Shown one piece after another: positions 23,035 to 34,923 of a stretch of DNA of 64,000 nucleotides (within the stretch, counting starts at the first letter, position 1; the number at the start of each line of letters is the position of its first letter). Below the pieces are notes generated by a model, which was not told the origin of the DNA, made no database searches, and saw only the letters and a program-made list of their open reading frames with translations. The position numbers and the translations under genes are program-made. This DNA comes from Amorphophallus konjac (lineage: Eukaryota > Streptophyta > Magnoliopsida > Alismatales > Araceae): NCBI GenBank assembly GCA_022559845.1, contig CM040126.1, positions 141,988,064-142,052,063 of the forward strand. Reading direction: 5' to 3'.

Positions 23035-23310
23035 TGTTTGGGCAACAATGCAGGAAGGCCTAAGGTCAATGCATGTAGCGGCCATGCTGGGGAGAGGTTG
23101 ACACAAATGAGGACTTGAGGTCGACGCAAGCAGCAGCTGCCTAGGGAGGGGTCGACGCAGGGAGGACCGAGGTCAGTACAGGCAGTGGCTGGGCTAAGGA
23201 GGGGTCGACGTAGGGAGGACCGAGGTTGGTGCAAGTTGCGGCTGATTTGGAGGGAGGTCGAAGCAGAAGGATCCGAGGTCGGTGCAGGCTGCGGCTGGAT
23301 GGAATTGAGG
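23035..23310. repeat. GC-rich tandem repeat in G2 LTR/leader, about 55 bp
   Basis: About five imperfect units of the type ggtcgacgcagggaggacc, followed by gaggtcggtgcaggctgcgg. Clear unit starts lie near 23,095, 23,149, 23,203 and 23,257. It occupies the same place as the GC-rich clusters of G1 (6,180) and G3 (32,390) but is unrelated to them in sequence. Confidence 0.65.
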
Positions 23311-24750
23311 TTGGGGTTTTAGGGTTTTTCCATGGAATGCATGTATGTGATTCAATTCATTCACACTAGATGCAACAATGACATTCACGAGTTTAAGTAG
23401 GCATGTGATCTAATTGGGTTTGTGGATTAATTCGTAATACAAGGCGAAAAGTCCTGCTCACGCATAGTGTTAGCCTTCGACCGGGTGCGACCTGACCTTC
23501 TGCATGTCACCATTTCTTATACCGCGAGGTTATGGCACACAAGCATGCATGGGACGCAACAATGTAGTTATATACATGAGAGGTAGTACCTTTATTCATG
23601 AAATGCATGTGAGGAATTTTGATTGACTTTCTTTTATTTATGTGTTCATAATCCGTTCGACAGTCCGTCATGATGATGTTCATATGTAGTTCTCTTCATG
23701 CCTTCCGCAGCTCTCTTGTTTCAGTCGGAGGCGTGTTGTTGTTATTTATTCCGTTTATTTGTTGCTTCCTTTTTTCTTTTAAAATATATTATTCTGACAA
23801 AAAATCGGCAGCATCTCCCCTGGACCCAGATGCGGGGGGGGGGGGGGGGGAGATAAAGCGGGTACACGCCCACAAGGAGTGACGCGTCCCGAAAGTAGAG
23901 GTGTGCATGGAAGCGGTAGCTCCTTGAGAAAATAGAGAGAAATCGAGAGCCGACAAATGGAGAATGCCAATTGAAGGCATAACACCATGGTTAGAACACA
24001 CAGGTGTTGATAGTTTATGTTCTATCACCCCCACCCCCTAAACTAACTATGCATGTATCATACGAGCATGAACAAGCATGGAAGATAATGAACAAAGGGT
24101 GATGAATAAATAGGAAAACATACCGTGATTGCCAGCAAAGGGTAACAACGCCAAAATGATAAAGAGATGAGTGGAACGACGCCATGTACCTTGGAAAAGA
24201 ATGAAGACTTGATCGCGCCTAACAAATGGGGTGCGGGGAATTCAACCTCCTCTCCTTCCAACCGGCTAGAGGAAGAGGGTCTCACGTTCAATCATGCTCT
24301 CTTGCAAAACAAAGATAAAGCACAAGAGAAAAGCCCATTAGAAACATGCTAGTGTAGCATCAATCCCGTTTGTGATAAAATAGCATGAATAAAAGGGGGA
24401 GAACGCACCAGGGGGAGGTTTTTAACCCTTGTGGAAGGGTGCAAAAGATAGGTGTGTATGTTGTGAAGATGTAGAAATAAATAGGAGGAGAAAACACACA
24501 GTATAACTGCGGAGAGAGTGCATGCAAAACAGAGAAAAGTGCAAGTGTGCGGAGAAAAGTGCAGTTGTGATGATTTATGAATTTGGGAGATGAATAACTA
24601 AAAGAATAGACAACGAAATCAAGCCCAGAAAGACGGGATTGAAAGCTAATACTTCTCTCTTCAAGCTAGGGTCTAAGTTGTGAGTCGACGTGACAGCATG
24701 GCTTCGCCCCGATCCAAGAAAGAGCCCCGCTTCGCGACCTACAAACTTTG
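23311..24750. other. G2 LTR interior, no gene
   Basis: No coding homology. It holds the block aaatcggcagcatctcccc (23,803) shared with G1 and G3, followed by a run of about 19 G residues (near 23,832-23,850), which may vary in assemblies. The rest is purine-rich LTR sequence. Confidence 0.4.
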
Positions 24751-24754
24751 GTGC

Positions 24755-24762
24755 TTTATATA
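24755..24762 (-). promoter_or_regulatory. Putative TATA box of G2 LTR
   Basis: Minus strand CTATATAAAGCACC. Its position relative to the shared downstream LTR blocks matches the TATA-like words of G1 and G3. Motif-based inference only. Confidence 0.45.
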
Positions 24763-25189
24763 GGAGTGTAGAAATCCAAAAAGCTCTACCAAGATTCCAA
24801 GAGATATAGCCCACCAAAACTTGAGTTCTTTGGGTCAATCTCAAGATAATAGTGAGGAAAAGAGATAGAAATAAGCGAGACTCAATTCCGTAGAAGAATC
24901 TAGATGATATTTACGTAGAAAGAAGGGCCCGGAGCTTGATTGGACAAAGTTTGACTTGCATAAACCCAAATTTTAAATCTGAGATGAACACCAAAAATAG
25001 GGCTCTAAATCTCATGGATAATAGTGGGAATAAGAGTCCTGGATCAATTAGAGCCGATCTAGAAGCTTCCCCCGGAGAAAATGGATCAAACAAGGGTTCC
25101 AAAGAGTCTCGCGGCGAAGAAATCGGAGTTCAGGAAGTTTAAAACTCTCTGTCTCGCAAACGGTTTATCGCCAAGCCTCATACGGAGCC

Positions 25190-25345
25190 TAAGGGTCATG
25201 GGAGGACCGTAAGGGTACCCATAAATGGTCTAGAGAGGACCGTAAGGCTTCAAGAGATGAAACGGGGTAAAACGGGCACTGTTTGGGGCCTAGAGGTCTT
25301 GGGAAGACCGCCACCATCACCTAGTGGTCTTCCCAGGACCGCTAG
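25190..25345. repeat. Short repeats around GAGGACCGTAAGG upstream of G2 TATA
   Basis: Words ggaggaccgtaaggg, gaggaccgtaaggc, gggaagaccgcca and cccaggaccgctagg occur within 150 bp, some in opposite orientation (gaccgc, then gtggtcttcc). The placement is comparable to the GC-rich clusters just upstream of the TATA-like boxes of G1 and G3. Confidence 0.45.
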
Positions 25346-27000
25346 GCTGATGGAGAACATTTTCAGGGTAGGATGCGATAGATTTTCAAAATCGGAGCAT
25401 ATCTCAAAAATGATGCAGAAATAGCGAAAGTCATAGAGTAAGAAATTGTATATACCAAAAAAATTGAGCAACTTTCATGAAGAGAGCAAGATGAGAAGAT
25501 GATCATAAGAGGGAGAAAATAGGGCAAGAATCAGAGGAAAATGTTGGGTTCGCGGGTGAACAATGCAGTCTGCCAGAAAAATGCAAATAACTTGAAATCG
25601 GTGGAGAACTGGATAATGGCCTAGAAGAAGAAATTGTAGGGCTTTAAAAAACAAACAACTTTTATGAAGGGAACCTAATGAATAAAGGAACAGAAGGGGA
25701 TGAAAAAGTACCGCGTTCAAGACTGTGCAACGAAAGGGGCCGAATGCTTGATGGAAGTTGACCTAAATGGGCCGCAAGTCGACTTAGAATGCCGGAAGCT
25801 GATAAAATATGCCCCATAGCTCAATGAAATCATGATCTCCAAAGTCCAAAGGTTAGAGAATAATGAAATGGGCTCAAAATCTATCCAAGGAAGGCTCCAA
25901 AACAATGATTAATCGGGACATCAAAATGATGAATAAGAGAAATAACATAACTTGCAGGCTAAAAACGGGTGTCAACAGATGCCCCTCCTTGATGTTCACT
26001 TTGCAAGGGAACGAGCAAAAGTGACGTGGGGGCGAAAATAGAAAGGAGATGGAGCGAAAGTGACAGCGATGTGAAATGGAGATGAAGCATAGATGAAGTG
26101 AAGGGGACTGAAAAGCGGGCATCAAGGCAAAAGAGACCCGTCACAACTAACAAGCGACATGAATTCTCTCGAAAAGGCCAAACTAAACACAAGGAATGGT
26201 TGACAAGGATGAGACATGCCTAGAGAAACCAATCTAAGGGAGATGATAGAAACACAACCGACCTCATCGGGGACACAATCCACGGACAATGAGGGGATCG
26301 GAAAAAACATTGCTAGGAAGCTGGAAAAGGGAAGATAAAAACTAAGATAAAATCTAGACAGGAATCATGCTGGCCAACCAGACCAAGCGGGCAGATCAGA
26401 GAAATCGTTCAAATTCAGAATGGAATGAAGATCTCTTATCCAAGAGAATTGAGGCGTAATTAACCATTGCTGAGGAGAACCTTTGAAGGATCACGAGACG
26501 TGAATGCTCAAAATGACATGATGCATGCTGGGCTAAAATAAAAAAATCATCAAAACGAATGCAAAGAAAAAATAAAATAGAAAGTACTCAAGGATATTAT
26601 TGCTAGACTGAGCCAAGACGGGGTCAAGAGTCTTCTGCAATCACAGCATGCGAGACAGAGTCCATCACCTCCCACCCGACTCAACCGAGCGGCCTATCCA
26701 ATAATTAACTGTATGCTCCTAGATCATCTTCGTTTTTGTTAAAGGGGAACATCAGATCCCAGAACACACGTAGAACCAGCCGGTCCTTGAGAGGCTATAA
26801 TAATGTAGATACCATATAGTAATGCAACAATGAGCTGGGATAGAGAGCCATACCTGACTTACCTACCAAACGAAACGACATTTTTTGAATTTATAAGACA
26901 ACCAACAACATGAATATTACACAAAGATGAACATAACATAATATAACGAATGATGAAATCACATAAACAACATATGCAAGACATCCCATGAACAAACAAT
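25346..27000. other. G2 U3 region, no gene
   Basis: Purine-rich on the plus strand, with scattered short frames and no domain homology. I read it as the long U3 of the G2 LTR. No RNA gene or clear tandem repeat was recognised. Confidence 0.35.
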
Positions 27001-27290
27001 AAGCGTGAGCGGGACTAAAGAGTATGGTGGGGCAAGACAACACCACAACACGGTGGGACAACACACGTGGTGGGACAAGATATGGTGGGACAAAGACACG
27101 CAAGACGACAACACCACGGGGAACAACAACAACACATAACATGGTAGGATAAGACACACATGGGATGATAACACAATGGGACGAAAAAACATGATAGACA
27201 CGAAGGGACAAAGACACGTGTGACGACACGGAGGGACATAAACACGTGTGACAAAGACACGGCGAGACAAAAGACATGATAAATCTGCTC
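27000..27290. repeat. Degenerate GGGACAAAGACACG repeats
   Basis: Repeated words such as ggtgggacaa, gggacaaagacacg, acgacaacacc and acacgtgtgac fill the interval, with variable 15-45 bp spacing. It is a low-complexity array in a U3 position, like the arrays of G1 and G3. The open frames across it are a by-product of its composition. Confidence 0.6.
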
Positions 27291-27569
27291 TTCAACCAAA
27301 GCCCAAGATCAGATGAAGCAGAATCGCCAAGTTCATAATCGTGAGGTAATGCCCTCTTATGAAGACATGATGAAATGAAGCGAAAGCTGAGAAGGAGATG
27401 AGCTTCAAAACAGATCGAGAGATAAAATTGAAGAAGAGAGAACAGATCCAAAAGACATGAATAGGAGATAGGGCGAAAGACAGAGCAAAGGACTTGAATA
27501 CCTGTAACCTGCACGCTGAGCAAACAGATTACATATCCATCCTCAAAACAAAGATACGTGAAAATAATA

Positions 27570-27705
27570 AGCATTTTTGGCTTTTTGACATTTTTTGATT
27601 TTTTTAGATTTTTAAAATATCTGATTTTTTTATTTTTGACGATATTTGATTTTTTTTTTGATTTTTTGGTAATATTTGATTTTTTGGTTTTTGATTTTTG
27701 ACAAA
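27570..27705. repeat. T-rich low-complexity tract
   Basis: Repeated gatttttt and gatatttgatttttt words. It may mark the outer edge of the G2 LTR, but no LTR terminus or target duplication could be assigned. Confidence 0.6.
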
Positions 27706-28930
27706 GCTATCTGTAGCACCCAACATATGAGCTCAAATTACAGGCCAGGGGTGTCGCTCCTCCCCCTTTCATTAAAGACTTCCCTTGAGCAGGGCGTACT
27801 TATGAGGGTGGCTCACCACAACCAACTGTCTCTAAAGAACGGTGTCCCTACTAAGGCCATACTCGGGATTCAACCCAGCCAAAGAGGGAGAAATGGAAGA
27901 AAGCTAGAGATAAGCTTAATACAGGATGTGAGATATCAAGACTCGAGTTCCTTACAAGGCACTACCCCTCAAAGATATAGTCTATTGCGTCGGGGCTTTA
28001 TGTCTTTGATTTTGGATCCTTAGGCATGCGTACGACCGGGCTCATGACGCCCCGTGGGGCTTTGCCACTCTTGCCATGCCTTTGACTCATAATTTTGCAT
28101 ATTGATTCATTTTCTGATTTATAGCCCTTATTGGCTAGATATAGCATGAAAGCTCATTTTTTAGGGTCAAGATTGCCCCTATTTGAGACCTCTCTCGTAT
28201 TGGGGAGTATCTAGGTTGGTCATCTCATCCATCAATCACTTACCCCTGCACTTGACCGAGCAGAGAAAAGAAAAGTCCTTTGTGCATACCCAGAGTATGG
28301 CCAAAGCAGCAACGATGTTGCTCTTGAGAGATCGACTATAGCTTGCCGTGAAGTGTGTGAAGAACCCACGCTAAAGGGAACACCCTCAACGATCGAGGAA
28401 AGAACTTAGACTCCCAGCGCAGAGCTAACACTAGCCTAGGGATGCTGCAGAAGCGAACTCATTTAAGCAAACTAAGCAAGGCCTAACTTATTAAAGCCAC
28501 TCAAACATGTTGAGGAAGCAGCATTATAACCATGTGCAGGAATAATAATAAGAGTAATAACAATGATAGCATATTCTTGCATAAAATAAAAGATACCTTG
28601 CATATCCATAGCGTGAAAGTAGCACCCTGAAGCAAGAGCTTGGTCATGAAGCTTTGAGGAGCGTGAGTAGCTTTGTATTCCTTGCTAGACAGGACAAAGA
28701 AGAAAGGATAGCAAAGGATTAGATTCCTTGACACAGAAGAGTAGCATGCATAAATCTAGACGAAGAAGGATAAAAGAAGTGAGACGAGGGCTAGAACTCT
28801 CTCGTTAAGGCACGAAGACCCAGATAACAAGGAACCAGATACAGAATAACCAGGGATTGACTGAGATCAAGGCAGACTAAAGTCTCAAAAATAACATGAA
28901 AAAGGTTAAGAACCCCGAAAGGATGAAGAG
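27706..28930. other. Unassigned stretch between G2 and G3
   Basis: No coding homology on either strand. It could be the outermost U3 of G2, the remainder of the G3 gag-protease linker, or both. I find no target duplication, RNA gene or strong repeat. Confidence 0.3.
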
Positions 28931-30518
28931 GAGAGAATAGAAAATTGGGGAGAAGACGATTGCAAAGATGAAGAAGGAGAAGAATGATCATCCGACGAGG
29001 TCAAAGAAAGAGAATAATGGTCATCCGATAGGTTCGGAAAAGGAGCATGGTAATCACCTGACAGAGTCGGGGAAAGAAAATGGTAACCACCCTATAGGGT
29101 AGGGGACGAATCAGAAGCAAAATCTGAATATACCAGAGGAGAAAAATCGGGGGATGTCCCGAGATCGGGATGAATGGACATAGGCCGCAGCCTAGAATTA
29201 TAGGAAAATAGAGAATCCGTAGGCCCCGAATAGGAAGGGGAGCAGTGAGGGTTCATGAACTTAGGACTAGATGAGAAAATTATGGATGTGGGATTGGAGG
29301 AAGGGAGGAACACAACCCAAGGGTGGGTGCCGAGCAGTAGAAATGATGAATGAGAGGAAGGAGAAAGAGAAATGGACCCCTGTGTGCACAGCATGTGGCG
29401 TTTGTACTTGCGTTGTTGCCTTTTCTTAGCAGAAATCTCTTAAACACGGGCCCGCCTGGTGGAGACTCGGACTGTTGGGCTTCTTGATTTGTAATGTCTT
29501 TTCAAATAACGAGCCCATCTGGCAGACGGCCCGGCCCGGTTAGGAACATGTAGCTTCATCTGGGTGATTGCCCCTAGACACCCGGTGCTAACGATATGTG
29601 GACATTCTCAGACAGATAACTCCTTAGATGGATCGACATTGTAGAACCATGGAGTCTTGTCACTCGGTACAAAGAGCATGAGATTTGGCAACTCCACTCG
29701 AAAATCAGTCTTGAAGCATAACTCCCTTGATAGAAGACAGGGGGAATTTGAGGGAGGTTAATACACGGCGTTGACGTGGCCGGCGCACTGATAAACTGAG
29801 AGAGATTGCATAAGGTGTGCAGAATGTCCTTGGAGAATGTTGAGAATATGACCAATTGCCCCTCGAACATAGAACTCATAATTTGCTTAGCGGCCGTATG
29901 AGTTAGCACAATACGGGTAGAGAGCCCCTCCCAGCCAGTGAACTAAATAATAATGGAGCGAGGAGAAATAACAGCATAATTGGTGGAACCACCGGCGAAT
30001 AATGAGATTGCCACCGGTCTCACTTGAGAAAAAACTAGCACCAATGCAAGGGAGCTCTTCATGACAGTCATCATGGGAGATACAGGCTCATCCCCAAAAT
30101 AGCCAGGGACACGAACTGGCATTCGACAGATGTAATCTTGAAGCTTAAAATGTAGAACCGGCCTAGAACCATCCTGACTTGGCTCATCGTCTTCTTGGGG
30201 ACCATACCCAAGGGGCACAAAAGGCAATACACACCCGCTCCGTGGGGTGGAGATAGGTGGAGAAGTGGCAGAGATAGAAGGCTTGGATGGCATGGAGGCT
30301 TCAACGGGGATGGTGAAGTCATGTGATGGAAAAGGCAATGCGGGTGAAGGTGAGGGTAAAGGCAGCAATGGCAAGGTGACAATGACAGGCTTGGATGCGG
30401 GCGGAGGCAAGGATAATGGTGGAGATTGCTCAGGCTCCGGCGACGGCAAAGGAGGTAGAGATGGAGGCGAGGGTGGAGATAGAGGTGGTGATGGAGGTAA
30501 AGGGGAAGATTGTGGCAC
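28931..30518 (-). pseudogene. G3 gag-protease linker, Pro/Ser-rich
   Basis: The 30,518-29,943 frame is an extreme Pro/Ser repeat region (PPLPSPEPEQSPPLS) and is followed by NLPQIPPVFYQGS and SDKTPWFYNVD (29,780-29,630). These are typical of the segment between Gag and protease in plant Tat polyproteins, where IPPVFYG and an SDKAVPWNY-like motif precede a TRSGR motif. Beyond 29,400 it becomes Ser-rich, with short repeats near 28,990-29,100. Several frameshifts. I first considered an extensin-like host gene, but these motifs and the gag neighbour argue against it. Confidence 0.6.
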
Positions 30519-30800
30519 CCATCATTGGCGTATTAGTACAATACGTCACTTGTCATTGGGAATGGAAGTAGTTAAAGTGGCAGCAGAAGTGGAGGTATCA
30601 CTAGCCTGAGTAGAGGCTTGGGTTTGTGGAGGTTGTAGAGACGGGGTAGGAGATGGTGAGGGTAATGGAACAGGTGATGAGGGTGGAGTAGGGGTAGGTA
30701 ATGGAGCAGGTGGTGGAGCGGGTGCAACGCTAGATGAAGAATCACAAGGGTGCCCCTGGTCTTGAAGTAACGGAGATGGCTGCCTGGGCGGTGCTTCTTG

Positions 30801-31625
30801 CTACTGCTTGCTGCGAAGATCTAAAATAACTTTATGCATTGCGGCCCAATCAATCCTCTTCTGATCTTTCAAGACATAAAGATAATCCCAGAACTCGGGG
30901 AAATCTTCAACCAAATGCCCATGCTGGCGATGAAAATCACAGAACTGAAGCCTATTCTCGATCGTGGGTTGGCAAGGCACAACCGGAGGAAGCAACAACG
31001 CGTGAGTGGCCATCAAAGCCTTGAAAATATCGGTAAAGCACTCCGACAACGAAGGACGAGGAGCCCGCTTCGGGCAAGGTGGATGCCGAGGGGTATATGA
31101 TGGTGCAGAAGGTTGTGGAGACCAAAGTGAAGATTGCATAGGCAATAGTGCTTGGCTGGCGACTGAGGGATTTGGTGAAGGCATATGTGGAGCGGGATGA
31201 AGGGGTATATAGATGGAATCCACCTACTCGGGATGGGGTATTCCCTTGACCGGGGGTGGCGGCGGATGTGGAGAAGCGGAAGGCTGACTCGTGGAGGGAT
31301 GATATGTGGAGGTTTGATATGCGGGGTGGATGTGGCGTAAGGCTGACTCATGGGAGCGTAGGGTTGGCTTGTGGAGGGTGAGGTGTAAGTGGTGGTGGAT
31401 GGTGGAGACTCAGGGTCAAGGGAACCTTGGATTTGTTGGCGAATGAAGTAGGCTCGACTATAAAGCTGCTGCCAGGAGGTGATGTCATTGAGGGCTAAAA
31501 TGAAGCGGCACTCAGGTGTTGCGTTAGAAATTAACATCTTGATTTGCTCCAGCTCCGGAATGTGCCCCGGGAACTGTGTGGCAAGGTGACTATGGAAGCA
31601 CTTTTGCGAGCACTTCTTTTTTTGT
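30801..31625 (-). pseudogene. gag: G3 Gag, C-terminal part
   Basis: Begins inside the Gag core (FHSHLATQFPGHIPELEQ, then SWQQLYSRAYFIRQQI), continues into Pro/Ser/Tyr-rich sequence and ends with a knuckle-like FCDFHRQHGHLVEDF (31,000-30,930), in which the last Cys is Phe. The following PEFWDYLYVLKDQKRIDW also fits Tat Gag. One frameshift lies between the two frames at about 31,200. The upstream half of Gag is absent: leader sequence abuts it at about 31,620. Confidence 0.65.
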
Positions 31626-31639
31626 TTATTCATTTGTTC

Positions 31640-32260
31640 ATCTGTTCATTCGTCTATTCTGTTTATTAGTGCGAGGCCATGCCAGTCACCTAGGTGATGA
31701 TTTATTCGGGCTTCAAGGAAGCCTTGGGTGTGCTCGATCTGACTAGTCAGACGATTTTGTGTATCGTGTCGGGATAGAGAACCCATCGCACCATAAAGGT
31801 CACGACGTTAATTACATCCCCTCGGAGAGGGGAAAACCCTTGATTGATTGCCAAGAAAAGCGGCCATATAGCCTGAAATTCATAATAACGAAAGCGAGAG
31901 CAAAATCTCATATTGCTTTTAAACAAACCCCCCATTGGGGCGTAAACGTTCATAGATACATATATGTCGGTCACTTGCGGACCATTTCTTGTTCAGACGG
32001 GAGTCCGCATTTGTAGCGAAAAAAGGGATGGCGATAAAATCGTGCAAATGTCTGCCGCGTATGCGGCGAGTTTAATGGGGATGCGGGGTTAGATTCTGGT
32101 AAAGACGGATCAAGCTAATGACTGTCAGCCTAAAATGACTTCGGATGGTGGCCATGTCAGGAGGGGCTCCCAAGGTCCACATCCAATTCAGTGGGGCATC
32201 ATTGCTTTTCTCTTCACACCCGGTCCAGAGGAGAAAGGGTCCCGAGGTATGCGTAGTTAT
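31640..32260 (-). promoter_or_regulatory. G3 leader region shared with G2 and G1
   Basis: Non-coding. Block 31,779-31,865 matches G1 and G2, and similarity to G2 extends to about 32,260 (ggaccatttctt, caaatgtctg, agtttaatg). 32,261-32,389 is AT-rich and featureless. Confidence 0.5.
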
Positions 32261-32389
32261 AGCATCTTTTTATTATCATTATTCTAGCTGTTAAATTTCA
32301 TTGTTTATTCACACATGGATGGCTCATTTCTATTTATTAGTTTCATGTCTTTTCTTTTGTTTGGTTAATTGTTTTTTTTAGAAGGCATG

Positions 32390-32660
32390 CCGATTTAGAG
32401 GCTAAGCAAAGCGGGGAGGGTGCCGGTTTAAGGATGAAAGGGGCACGCCGATTTAATGGGCAAGCAGGGGCGCGCTTGTTTCAGAGGAATGTAAGGGGCG
32501 CACCAGTTCAGGCTACATGGAGGGGGGCGCGCCGGTTTCAAGGCAACATGAGGGCGCCCCAGTTTCAAGGCAAGCGTGTGAAAATGGGTTTTGAGAGAGT
32601 TGTTAAACCGGCGCGGTACCCCAGGGCGCCGGATTAGGCCGCGCCGGATCAAGGCTTGTG
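32390..32660 (-). repeat. G3 GC-rich degenerate repeat cluster 1
   Basis: Six or more imperfect words of the type ggggcgcgccggtttcaag spaced roughly 30-40 bp apart, ending in aaaccggcgcggtacccc. Same family and same position as G1 6,180-6,370 (compare accggcgtgggggggtacca). Confidence 0.6.
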
Positions 32661-33635
32661 AGTTTTGTTATGTTCTGCTCTTATTTTCATTCGCCTGTAG
32701 GTTAAGGTCTTTGTTCATTCAACCAAATAGGTTAAGAAGGGGATTTAAACATTTTTTTATTCTCTTGTTCTTCAATTCAGCAAGAATGTTTAAATGTCTT
32801 ATTCATTGGTCAAGATGAGGGTTCGAGTGTTTTATTCGAAGGTTCATCGTGCTGGGCTCTGGAGTTCAGAAGTTCAGTTTATGTCCAGTTCAGAGGGGTT
32901 CAAGCACACATGGTTCCTATCATCATAAAGTTCAGTTCGTTCATTCCCCTTTTTGTGCATATGTTCTTTGTTCTTATTGTTCATATTCTTGGCAAGAATT
33001 GGGCAGCACCACCCCCGGACTGATGTTTGCCAGGGGAAATGGGGGATCATAAAATGGAGTATTCTGGGACGACCCCCAAAACTCGGAGTGGCCTAACGGC
33101 GGTCCGGTGACCCACAGGTGAGTGTAGAAGCCCGGGGACTAGCCTTCAAGGGGTTTTAACAACTCACGGACCGTAGCTTCGTAGGAGTTCCACAGGGACG
33201 GATGTTCGCCACGAACGGCTATAACTTTTCACCCCTCAGATAGGTTCCCTTAAAGTCCATGCCACAGAGAGGCAAGCCTCTAAAAGCCCTGGGTGATTAG
33301 AAAATCGGGAGAGGAGAGAAGAGACCCATGAAGTAGGACCCTATGTGTGCTTGCAAAAGACACTTCTTTTTATTCATCCATAGAAGAAGGGGGGGGGAAT
33401 ACACAGAGGGGGATTACCCCATAACAAAAGAAAGCAAGAAAGTAAGAGAAAAGATACAATGGCGGGAGGAGAATAAAGCCTAAACCCCTTTCCTAAGCTT
33501 ACCTCTCTTCTCTCACACTCACTCTCTTTTCTTCACCTCGCAGGCGCAGGGGGGAACGAAGCTTCTCTTCTCTTCGGCTGGCCTCTCTTCTTGTTCCCCC
33601 TCACCAACCAACTTCTTACCCCGTCGAACAGGGAA
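32661..33635. other. G3 LTR interior (R/U5), no gene
   Basis: Holds aattgggcagcacc (32,996) and ggggactagccttcaagggg (33,133), both shared with G1, and a purine-rich part at 33,380-33,450 resembling G1 7,720-7,800. No coding homology. Confidence 0.45.
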
Positions 33636-33648
33636 CATATATATATGA
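33636..33648 (-). promoter_or_regulatory. Putative TATA box of G3 LTR
   Basis: An alternating AT run, catatatatatg, in the same relative place as the TATA-like words of G1 and G2. Motif-based inference. Confidence 0.4.
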
Positions 33649-33939
33649 TGGGTTGCCTTCTTACTCGAACGGAAGGAACTCCCGCCTCAAGTTTTGTTTG
33701 CCAAATTCGCGGAGATGACCTATTACGCTTGCATCCGGTGATTTGCAAAGTACACTGGCGTTCGTCCTAGGACAGGACGTTTACGGGTTTACCGGGAGAT
33801 CTGCTACTGCTGCCATCATCGATGATTGCCTTCGCCGTTGATGCTGCTGCGCTGTCAAACGGAGGTGGAGACAGGGCTTCACAGCATTGAATGCTCTCTG
33901 CGTGCCAGACTGATACAAAAATAGAGTATCGCAAGTTGG

Positions 33940-34110
33940 ATGGGATGGATTTGGGTTAAACCGGTGCGGGGCGTAGGCGCGTTGGTTTCGCACTGGTTTA
34001 GCAGCGAGAGGGGGGTGCCAGTTTGATTGCTCCAATGGGGGGCATGCCAATTTAGGATTCATTAGAGGGGCACGTCGGTTTAAGTGCAAGACGGGCAAGG
34101 CCGCGCCGGT
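33940..34110 (-). repeat. G3 GC-rich degenerate repeat cluster 2
   Basis: Words such as aaaccggtgcggggcg, gggggtgccagttt, gggggcatgccaattta, ggggcacgtcggttta and ccgcgccggttt at about 35-bp spacing, upstream of the TATA-like word. Same family as cluster 1 and as both G1 clusters. 34,111-34,870 is U3 sequence with no gene or array. Confidence 0.6.
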
Positions 34111-34923
34111 TTTAGTGTCAAGAGATTTCATCTCAGCTTTACGGTGATTCAGATGAACACTTGTCCTCCCGTAATGCTTTAATTGTAATGCACTGCCTCT
34201 GGGATGTTTAGTTTGAAGCCTCTGAGTCCCGATTTAGGACTTTGAGTGATTTTCGGCGCGTGCCGACCCATTTCTGAACACCCAATTTTTTTTATTTGGC
34301 TTTTGGCACTGCCAGTTGGGGAGTCGTGGCCATATCTTCTGCTTGAGGGGCTTCCTTATCGGGTAGCGTGCCACCAGGTGCATTCTCATCCTGATCGAGT
34401 GAGGTATGGGGTTTATTCAGCCTTTCCGTCCTTGACTCGCTTTCAGGTTCCAGGACGCACATGCCGTATGATCATCATTTTTTTTTGTCCACAAATGCCC
34501 CCCACTCGCGGGTGTCACAAGCAAGGAAGGATAGCGGGACCGGCGAGTGTATTTTCTTGTCTAGCAAGTGGTCGACATCGGAGTAGAACATCATTGGTTT
34601 TACGTGAATGGCCTTGGTCGCGCACTATATCGATTGGTTCCGACAGAGAGCTAGACTCCAATGCAGATAACATCGTCAACATTGGGCCTATGCTAATGCA
34701 AGGAGTTCGGTTCATCTGGCCTTAGACGGAAGGTCTAAGCCGTTTAGGTCATATTGAACATCACGGTGGGGCGGATGGATAGTGTTATGTTAAAGAGGAT
34801 TGTTTATTCAATAGCTTAGACGAAAGGTCTAGCTCGAAGGTTTATTCATCAATGTTGACAGGGTGCCGGGAGCTGGCGTGGTTTATTCATTGACACGGGA
34901 TGAGCGCCAAAGTAGAGGGGGTC

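Larger units (their letters stand above)
9386..27705 (-). mobile_element. G2: Tat-type Ty3/gypsy element, 5' LTR to RNase H
   Basis: Minus-strand element. Order from the right: LTR (TATA-like at 24,755), leader, ORF1 (22,176), gag (21,647 to 15,241, split by D1), linker, protease, linker, second gag-like module, reverse transcriptase, RNase H and a second archaeal-type RNase H cut at 9,386. The dual RNase H is diagnostic of the Tat/Ogre lineage. Integrase and 3' LTR are absent, cut where the G1 LTR begins. The right (outer LTR) edge is uncertain, placed near the T-rich tract at 27,705. Many stops and frameshifts are present. Confidence 0.75.

Noticed and set aside
26891..27574. 227-codon minus-strand frame as a membrane protein
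   Set aside because: It is a translation of the degenerate GGGACAAAGACACG array. The hydrophobic look comes from the repeat composition, and no homology is recognised.
29943..30518. Proline-rich open frame resembling an extensin or formin-like host protein
   Set aside because: It is flanked by Gag and by the PPVFYQGS and SDKTPWFYN motifs of a Tat gag-protease linker, on the same strand. Composition alone explains the extensin look.
30247..30609. Glycine-rich protein on the plus strand
   Set aside because: Antisense shadow of the proline-rich linker.
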